A stretch of DNA of 9,208 nucleotides from an uncultured Desulfobulbaceae bacterium (GTDB lineage: Bacteria; Desulfobacterota; Desulfobulbia; Desulfobulbales; BM004): positions 1 through 9,208 of the forward strand of contig CAMYJP010000110.1 of NCBI GenBank assembly GCA_947258675.1. The letters are read 5' to 3'. Under the pieces are notes generated by a model. That model saw only the letters and a program-made list of their open reading frames with translations. It was not told the origin of the DNA and searched no databases. The position numbers and the translations under genes are program-made. Shown piece by piece: positions 4,867 to 9,208 of the stretch (positions are counted from its first letter, which is position 1; every line of letters begins with the position of its first letter).

Positions 4867-6549
4867 ATGCCACATCCTGTTTTTTTTACCAAAAAAGATG
4901 CTATTGGCAGCATCTTAGTTCAGAGTGGAAAACTTGAACCCAATCAGCTTGAACGTGCTTTGCTGCATCAAAAGAGTGTACCTAATAGAATTGGCGAGAT
5001 TCTCATTTCACTTGGTTTTATCAGTGAGGAAGATCTGATGAATGGTCTTGCAGAAGAACTCTCCTTGTCCCAATATACCCCAAATTCCACTGACGAGTTC
5101 CTTCCTGTTAAAATTTCTCAGCTATTTCACAGGGAACATCCTTTTGCGCTTATTAAACGCAATAATACCCAGCACCTTTTAGTAATCAGTGACCCGCTTG
5201 ACAATGACATCCTGTCTGCTGCTGATTTGTTGATACCTACTGCTTTTGATGTTCAACTTACCCTTGAATCATCACTTAAAAAGATCATGGATGACCATTA
5301 TGGTCTCAGCCTTCATGATGTAACCAGTGAAAGTATAACCGGTGATGAATCTGATATTGACAAATTAAAGGACATGGCATCTGAGGCACCTGTTATTAAA
5401 TATGTAAATAACCTTATCGATACCGCAGTAAAAAGACGAGCCAGTGATATACATATTGAACCATTTGAACAAGGACTTCTTATTCGCTTCAGAATAGATG
5501 GTATTCTATATGACTACGAAATTCCACCCAAAACAATGCAGGCGGCAATTATATCCAGAACCAAACTTCTGGCAAAATTAGATATTGCTGAAAGGCGAAT
5601 GCCCCAAGATGGCAAGATTTCCATGCGAATTTCAGGAAAGGAAATCGATCTCCGCGTTTCAACTCTCCCAACTGTTTATGGTGAAGGCGTAGTAATTCGT
5701 ATTCTGGAAAAGGGGAATATTATCCTTGAAATGAGTTCACTCGGTATGAATCCTACCGTTGAAGATCAATTTAAACAGCTTATTACTCTGCCGCATGGTA
5801 TCATTATGGTCACCGGCCCAACAGGTAGCGGTAAAACCACTACCCTTTACTGCGCTTTAAATTTTATCAATTCCGGCAATAATAAAATTATTACCATTGA
5901 AGATCCGGTTGAATACCAGCTTCAGGGAATAAACCAAATACAGGCTCGTCCTGAAATTGGGCTTACCTTCTCAAAAGGGCTCAGATCGATCGTTCGTCAG
6001 GATCCCGATATCATAATGATTGGAGAAATACGAGATCTAGATACTGCAGAAATTGCAGTTCAGTCTTCTCTTACAGGTCACCTTGTTTTTAGTACCCTGC
6101 ATACCAATGACTCAATATCCGCCGTTATTCGTCTTGTTGATATTGGAGTTGAACGTTTTTTGGTCTCCTCTTCCCTGCGTGGTGTGCTTGCGCAAAGGCT
6201 GGTAAGGCGTATCTGTCCTCATTGCAAGATTCGAAGAGGCATGCTATCCGAATATTTAGGGCATACACCTAAAAATGGCGATTTTGAACTTTTTAAGGGG
6301 GCCGGATGTCAACAATGCGCTGAAACCGGATATATCGGTCGAATCGGCCTATATGAATTTCTAATCGTAGATGAAGAAATCAGTAGAGGTATATCACAAG
6401 GGTTAGATTTGATAGATTTAAGGAATATACTTAGTAAGAATGCTTTCCAAAGCATGTTCGATGATGGATTGGGAAAAGTTAAAGAAGGTCTGACTACATT
6501 TGCAGAAGTCATGCGAGTTAGCAGGGGTGCTGAAAATGAGCCTTTATAG
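4867..6549 (+). CDS. gspE: Type II secretion system ATPase GspE
   Basis: GspE is the cytoplasmic hexameric ATPase that drives pseudopilus assembly through GspF and GspL. The 560-residue length is normal. Residues about 10-70 form a T2SSE-N/MshEN-type domain with two 24-residue motifs. The ATPase core begins near 165 (SEAPVIKYVNNLI, then RASDIHIEP at 191-199). Walker A is GPTGSGKT (317-324, Lys323), the Asp box is TIEDPVEYQ (343-351), Walker B is IIMIGEIRD (382-390, Glu387), and the His box is LVFSTLHTND (406-415). The zinc tetracysteine is C450-x2-C453 and C481-x2-C484, typical of GspE and PilB. The start has AAGGTGA six bases upstream. Its end overlaps the gspF start by 14 bases, which implies translational coupling. 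The partner is inferred as GspE rather than a pilus ATPase from gspG and gspH next to it. Confidence 0.96.
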   Translation: MPHPVFFTKKDAIGSILVQSGKLEPNQLERALLHQKSVPNRIGEILISLGFISEEDLMNGLAEELSLSQYTPNSTDEFLPVKISQLFHREHPFALIKRNNTQHLLVISDPLDNDILSAADLLIPTAFDVQLTLESSLKKIMDDHYGLSLHDVTSESITGDESDIDKLKDMASEAPVIKYVNNLIDTAVKRRASDIHIEPFEQGLLIRFRIDGILYDYEIPPKTMQAAIISRTKLLAKLDIAERRMPQDGKISMRISGKEIDLRVSTLPTVYGEGVVIRILEKGNIILEMSSLGMNPTVEDQFKQLITLPHGIIMVTGPTGSGKTTTLYCALNFINSGNNKIITIEDPVEYQLQGINQIQARPEIGLTFSKGLRSIVRQDPDIIMIGEIRDLDTAEIAVQSSLTGHLVFSTLHTNDSISAVIRLVDIGVERFLVSSSLRGVLAQRLVRRICPHCKIRRGMLSEYLGHTPKNGDFELFKGAGCQQCAETGYIGRIGLYEFLIVDEEISRGISQGLDLIDLRNILSKNAFQSMFDDGLGKVKEGLTTFAEVMRVSRGAENEPL

Positions 6550-6856
6550 TTATTCAGCCCTTGATCCCAAAAATGAAATAAAAAACGGGATTATTGATGA
6601 TATTGACAAAGAAGCGGTTTCGCGACGTTTGATGCTGCAAGGGCTGCGCCCCCTGGAAATACGATCGTACACAAAATCTCAATCGTCTTTCTCCTTTGAA
6701 AAATTTCAATCTCGGAAAGTAACCAGATCGGACATTGAATTTTTTACCAAACAGATCGCTCTGTTGCTCAATACCGGACTTTCGCTTGACGGCTCACTTC
6801 GCGTTATCAATCAACATTCCCATAAAAGCTCATTTAAAGAATTCACAGGAAATTGA
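6536..6856 (+). CDS. gspF: GspF N-terminal fragment (106 aa)
   Basis: This is the 5' part of the broken gspF. It starts at the ATG at 6536 inside the end of gspE, with AGGGG (6522-6526) upstream. It carries the GspF N-terminal motif YSYSALDPKNEIKNGII (4-20), the RLMLQGLRPLEI segment (31-42), and the beginning of the first T2SSF domain, IEFFTKQIALLLNTGLSLD (67-85). It has no membrane segment, so on its own it could not form a platform. Confidence 0.75.
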   Translation: MSLYSYSALDPKNEIKNGIIDDIDKEAVSRRLMLQGLRPLEIRSYTKSQSSFSFEKFQSRKVTRSDIEFFTKQIALLLNTGLSLDGSLRVINQHSHKSSFKEFTGN

Positions 6857-7748
6857 AAGGGCTCTCAAGGAAGGTAAATCCTTTTCTCAGGCACTTGCAG
6901 ATCACCCGAAATATTTTCCACCTATGTATGTAAACATGGTAAAGGCCGGTGAAGAAGGTGGAATCCTTCCTGCCATGCTTAAAAAAACGTCCGAATACCA
7001 GGCGACCTTTCAAGAGCTGAAGCAGTTCATTGTTTCAGCCTCAATTTATCCTGTGATACTCATGGCTATCGGTTTAATTGCAGTAACAATTCTTATCACT
7101 ACTATCCTTCCACGATTTGAAATTCTTTTTGAAGGAATGGGACGTGACCTGCCATTTAATGTGAAAATTATGATGGATGTCGCAAATATAGTCAGTAATC
7201 ATCTTATTCTGACTGCGGTTATTATCGTTGTTCCGATATTTTCTCTTACAAGTTATTTGAGCACCAAAGAAGGGAAAATACGCTATGATCAGATAGCCAT
7301 CAAGACCCCGTTATTGTCCGGTTTTATCAGAGATCTTGAAACAACTAAAATTTTCCGAACACTTGAAGTGCTGGTAAATAACGGTGTACATCTTGTTACA
7401 GCATTAAAAATCAGCAGTGGTGTGGCAAGTAATCTTGCATACCAATTGCTGCTGAACAACGCAACTGAGGCTTTGAAAAGTGGTCAGCAAGTTGCGAAAC
7501 AATTAAAAGCTGAGAGCCTTTTTCCGGATCTTGCCGTTGATTTGCTCGCAATAGGAGAAGAATCAGGACAGGTCGGTCAGGTATGCGGACAAGTGGCTGA
7601 TCATTATGAAAACGAACTACGGATACGCATCAAACGCATTATTGCCCTGATAGAACCTATCTTCATTCTGATCATTGCCGTTGCTGTCGGATATGTTGTA
7701 ATTTCAATGCTTTCGGTTATTCTCAGCATTAATGAAATTACAGGATAA
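6735..7748 (+). CDS. gspF: GspF C-terminal fragment (genuine sequence from about 6847)
   Basis: This open frame encodes the rest of GspF. The first 37 codons from the ATG at 6735 only re-read the N-terminal part in the wrong frame; true GspF sequence begins at QEIERAL (residue 38, near 6846). It contains the remainder of the first T2SSF domain (MYVNMVKAGEEGG, 64-76), a membrane segment at about 99-124, and another at about 155-175. The second T2SSF domain follows (KIFRTLEVLVNNGVHL, 205-220; DLLAIGEESGQV, 269-280), then a final membrane helix at about 302-333. Whether it is translated separately is unknown; no ribosome site fits the 6735 start well. Confidence 0.7.
   Translation: MNFLPNRSLCCSIPDFRLTAHFALSINIPIKAHLKNSQEIERALKEGKSFSQALADHPKYFPPMYVNMVKAGEEGGILPAMLKKTSEYQATFQELKQFIVSASIYPVILMAIGLIAVTILITTILPRFEILFEGMGRDLPFNVKIMMDVANIVSNHLILTAVIIVVPIFSLTSYLSTKEGKIRYDQIAIKTPLLSGFIRDLETTKIFRTLEVLVNNGVHLVTALKISSGVASNLAYQLLLNNATEALKSGQQVAKQLKAESLFPDLAVDLLAIGEESGQVGQVCGQVADHYENELRIRIKRIIALIEPIFILIIAVAVGYVVISMLSVILSINEITG
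6838..6856 (+). other. Frameshift site within gspF
   Basis: The switch between the two gspF frames must fall between AAAGAATTC and the TGA at 6854. The tract CACA at 6844-6847 is the simplest point: loss of one CA unit explains the shift and restores family length when reversed. A single inserted base anywhere in the interval also joins the frames but leaves the protein one residue short. Confidence 0.75.
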
Positions 7749-7787
7749 GGCTAACAACTTTCCATAACCCATTGGAATAATTTTTTA

Positions 7788-8231
7788 ATGTTTTTTAAAT
7801 CCAGAGTAACCAGCGGATATAAAAACGGATTTTCGCTCATCGAGTTACTCACCGTATTAATGATTATCGGTATTTTCGCAGCAGTTTCCGCACCGGCAAC
7901 CAGTCGATTGTTGAACAGCATATCTGCCAGGAAACAAATGCAGCAAATAACCTCCACATTGCGATATGCCCGTCTGATGGCGATAAGTAAGGCAAAAAAA
8001 GTCAAGGTTTCATTGGATGACTCTGATGGCATAGCTCTTCAACTTTCAGGCGGTGTTGAAGATAAAAAAATTCTTTTTAGTGATGATGATAAAAGTATCA
8101 GTATTGAACCTGCTGAAATATTTTTTTTCCCTGAAAGCCATGCAACTCCTGCCGTATTGACAATAAATTTTGGAGAAATTGAAAGACAGATTCATATAGA
8201 TCCCCTTACTGCAATGCCTATATTAAATTAA
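7788..8231 (+). CDS. gspH: Type II secretion minor pseudopilin, GspH-like
   Basis: GspH is a minor pseudopilin of the T2SS tip region. The 147-residue prepilin has a 14-residue basic leader and the peptidase site YKNG^FSLIE, with mature Phe15 and Glu19 at +5. The hydrophobic helix is about 16-37. The segment TSTLRYARLMAISKAKKVKVSL (about 56-77, quoted as two parts: TSTLRYARLMA and ISKAKKVKVSL) is the characteristic GspH/FimT helix-to-strand transition. A beta-rich C-terminal domain follows, and the protein ends in a short IHIDPLTAM tail. The start at 7788 is the first in-frame ATG; GGA at 7774-7776 is a weak, rather distant ribosome site. It follows gspF by 39 bases. Assignment to GspH rather than a generic FimT-like pseudopilin rests on context. 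Confidence 0.85.
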   Translation: MFFKSRVTSGYKNGFSLIELLTVLMIIGIFAAVSAPATSRLLNSISARKQMQQITSTLRYARLMAISKAKKVKVSLDDSDGIALQLSGGVEDKKILFSDDDKSISIEPAEIFFFPESHATPAVLTINFGEIERQIHIDPLTAMPILN

Positions 8232-8234
8232 AAT

Positions 8235-8876
8235 ATGCAACCCCATCCATTAGATTTGATTCCACGCACCATTTATTTCCTTAATAGTAAATCTATCGAC
8301 AACAGTCAGTCCAACCCTGAACCTATGGAAAACTATTCATTTTGGAGGAACAATTCAGCCTTTTCACTCGTTGAACTCATTGTCTCGGTGTTACTTCTTA
8401 CTATGATTACCGGTATGGTTTACTCCGTTTTAAATGTTGGCATCAAATTCTCTAAAAAAGGAGAAACACAGCTTCAGGCGATTGAAAGAGAGCATGGATT
8501 TATTAATCTCATAAATGCTCAAGTAAACAGCGCTCTTTATGATCGAGTGAAAAAAACTATTTCAATTTCCTCTGAAGACGACGTTTTGCGAATTTCTACT
8601 CGGCACCCTCTACTTTATCACGATACGAAGGTAGTTTTAGCTCTCTATCGTTTTAACAGCAGCGATCAAGCCGTCTACTATATGGAAAAGAAAGATTTTT
8701 ACAATGAAGAATACGATGAAGAATATATTCCCGATTTTGATGAAATGATTTTCCTCATGGAAACTCAAAGTGATTTTGTTATGGAGTATGATGATGAAAC
8801 CGAAGAAGTTCTCATTACTTTTGAAGAGGGTGAATATGTTTTCACACCCAAATGCAGCAGTCCGAACATATTATAA
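8235..8876 (+). CDS. gspJ: Type II secretion minor pseudopilin, GspJ-like
   Basis: This is probably GspJ, a minor pseudopilin that joins GspI and GspK at the pseudopilus tip. From the first ATG, three bases after gspH, it has 213 residues. The prepilin motif is NNSA^FSLVE, with Phe43 as mature residue 1 and Glu47 at +5. Position -1 is Ala42 instead of the nearly universal Gly. The hydrophobic helix spans about 45-65. The segment QAIEREHGFINLINAQVNSA (81-100) and a later LYRF...YYMEKKD region fit the GspJ beta domain. The tail is strongly acidic (155-205). An in-frame ATG at 8325 would give a normal 12-residue leader; neither start has a clear ribosome site. GspJ is preferred over GspI because of length. 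Confidence 0.7.
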   Translation: MQPHPLDLIPRTIYFLNSKSIDNSQSNPEPMENYSFWRNNSAFSLVELIVSVLLLTMITGMVYSVLNVGIKFSKKGETQLQAIEREHGFINLINAQVNSALYDRVKKTISISSEDDVLRISTRHPLLYHDTKVVLALYRFNSSDQAVYYMEKKDFYNEEYDEEYIPDFDEMIFLMETQSDFVMEYDDETEEVLITFEEGEYVFTPKCSSPNIL

Positions 8877-8929
8877 TTTTCAAAATATTACACTACGTGA
8901 ATTACTTTGTGACAGGAGTATTTTCCAAG

Positions 8930-9184
8930 ATGAACAATGAAAATAAAATACATATCTCTAACTCACAAGGATTTACGCTCATAGAAATTGTCGTTGCAAT
9001 GATTATATTAGGTTTAGCTTATGTTGCAGTTTTGCAGAATTTTTCTGTTTCAATGAAAAATATAACCAAAATTGATCTAAGCAGGACAGAAGTGGTTAAC
9101 GAGGTCATGGAATTTGATGCTCTACTTAACCAAGATGAAGAGGAAATAGTGGGTAATAACTTTCCCCAATTTCTTGAAGGGTAA
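8930..9184 (+). CDS. gspI: Type II secretion minor pseudopilin, GspI-like, short
   Basis: This is a probable GspI, the small minor pseudopilin that nucleates the tip with GspJ and GspK. The ATG at 8930 is chosen because it gives a 14-residue leader with the site NSQG^FTLIE (mature Phe15, Glu19 at +5) and AGGAG (8914-8918) upstream, although the 11-base spacer is long. A longer frame from 8852 would overlap gspJ and add an unlikely leader. The helix IVVAMIILGLAYVAVLQNFS (20-39) and the following region up to FDALL match GspI. The product is only 84 residues, short for GspI (commonly about 110-130 residues). It stops at 9182-9184 just before a G-run, with coding-like sequence continuing in the -1 frame. 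It may be frameshifted. Confidence 0.65.
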   Translation: MNNENKIHISNSQGFTLIEIVVAMIILGLAYVAVLQNFSVSMKNITKIDLSRTEVVNEVMEFDALLNQDEEEIVGNNFPQFLEG

Positions 9185-9208
9185 CGGGGGAATCACAAAA
9201 GAGGCGGT

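Larger units (their letters stand above)
6536..7748 (+). pseudogene. gspF: gspF, T2SS inner-membrane platform protein, frameshifted
   Basis: Together the two frames encode a GspF: a polytopic membrane protein that links the GspE ATPase to pseudopilin assembly. The first frame gives residues 1-106 and hits TGA at 6854-6856. The rest of the protein continues one frame over to 7748. Family alignment from memory puts the glycine of the EGKSF segment 26 residues after the LDGSL motif. That count is restored by adding one CA to the CACA at 6844-6847, which reads KEFTQEIERALKEG and gives 404 residues, the usual GspF length. Downstream pilin genes look functional and both gspF parts are well conserved. 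So this is either a very recent mutation, phase variation, programmed shifting, or a sequencing error. Confidence 0.88.

Noticed and set aside
6845..6860. Programmed +1 frameshift at AAT TGA in gspF
   Set aside because: The P-site Asn codon AAT would have to re-pair as ATT, a poor slip, and a +1 shift leaves the protein one residue short of the family spacing; loss of a CA unit fits better.

Overview
The window looks like chromosomal DNA from an AT-rich, Gram-negative anaerobe. The best guess is Desulfobacterota (the former sulfate-reducing Deltaproteobacteria). That guess is inference. It rests on an Isf-type flavoprotein paired with a small glutaredoxin, a free-standing two-CBM48 glycogen branching enzyme, a type II secretion (T2SS) cluster in non-enterobacterial order, and an intergenic AACCGTA-type heptad repeat. 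No single marker fixes the taxon. I see no rRNA, tRNA, CRISPR array, transposase or phage gene.

Layout. Positions 1-850 (minus strand) hold a two-gene unit: a flavodoxin-fold FMN reductase followed by a glutaredoxin cut off by the window edge. Positions 851-1277 are mostly non-coding, with a candidate promoter for that unit and a possible 34-codon small ORF with a good Shine-Dalgarno. Positions 1278-3488 (plus) are a complete glgB with all GH13 catalytic residues. Positions 3489-3767 hold an inverted array of 7-bp units. A 65-codon gene of unknown function follows (3768-3965). A near-perfect bidirectional terminator (4036-4068) separates it from the convergent gspG.

From 4093 to the end is a T2SS locus. 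gspG (major pseudopilin) is on the minus strand. Divergent from it, on the plus strand, is gspE-gspF-gspH-gspJ-gspI. GspE is the cytoplasmic ATPase, GspF the inner-membrane platform, GspG the main pseudopilus subunit, and GspH/I/J are minor pseudopilins of the pseudopilus tip. The cluster probably continues beyond the right edge, since K, L, M, C and D are not in the window.

Most notable observations: (1) gspF is split by a frameshift at about 6845-6856, and restoring one CA dinucleotide rebuilds a normal 404-residue GspF; (2) a perfect 18-bp terminator-like hairpin sits in the gspG leader and ends two bases before its Shine-Dalgarno, suggesting attenuation or RNA-level control; (3) the GspE N-terminus has the 24+5+24 spacing of a c-di-GMP-binding MshEN domain with one anchor residue changed in each half; (4) there is a heptad-repeat inverted element after glgB; (5) the GspJ-like prepilin has Ala instead of Gly at -1; (6) gspI stops early next to a G-run, with family-like residues continuing in the -1 frame. 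I did not find a wholly new system. The interest lies in how this T2SS locus is regulated and in its integrity.
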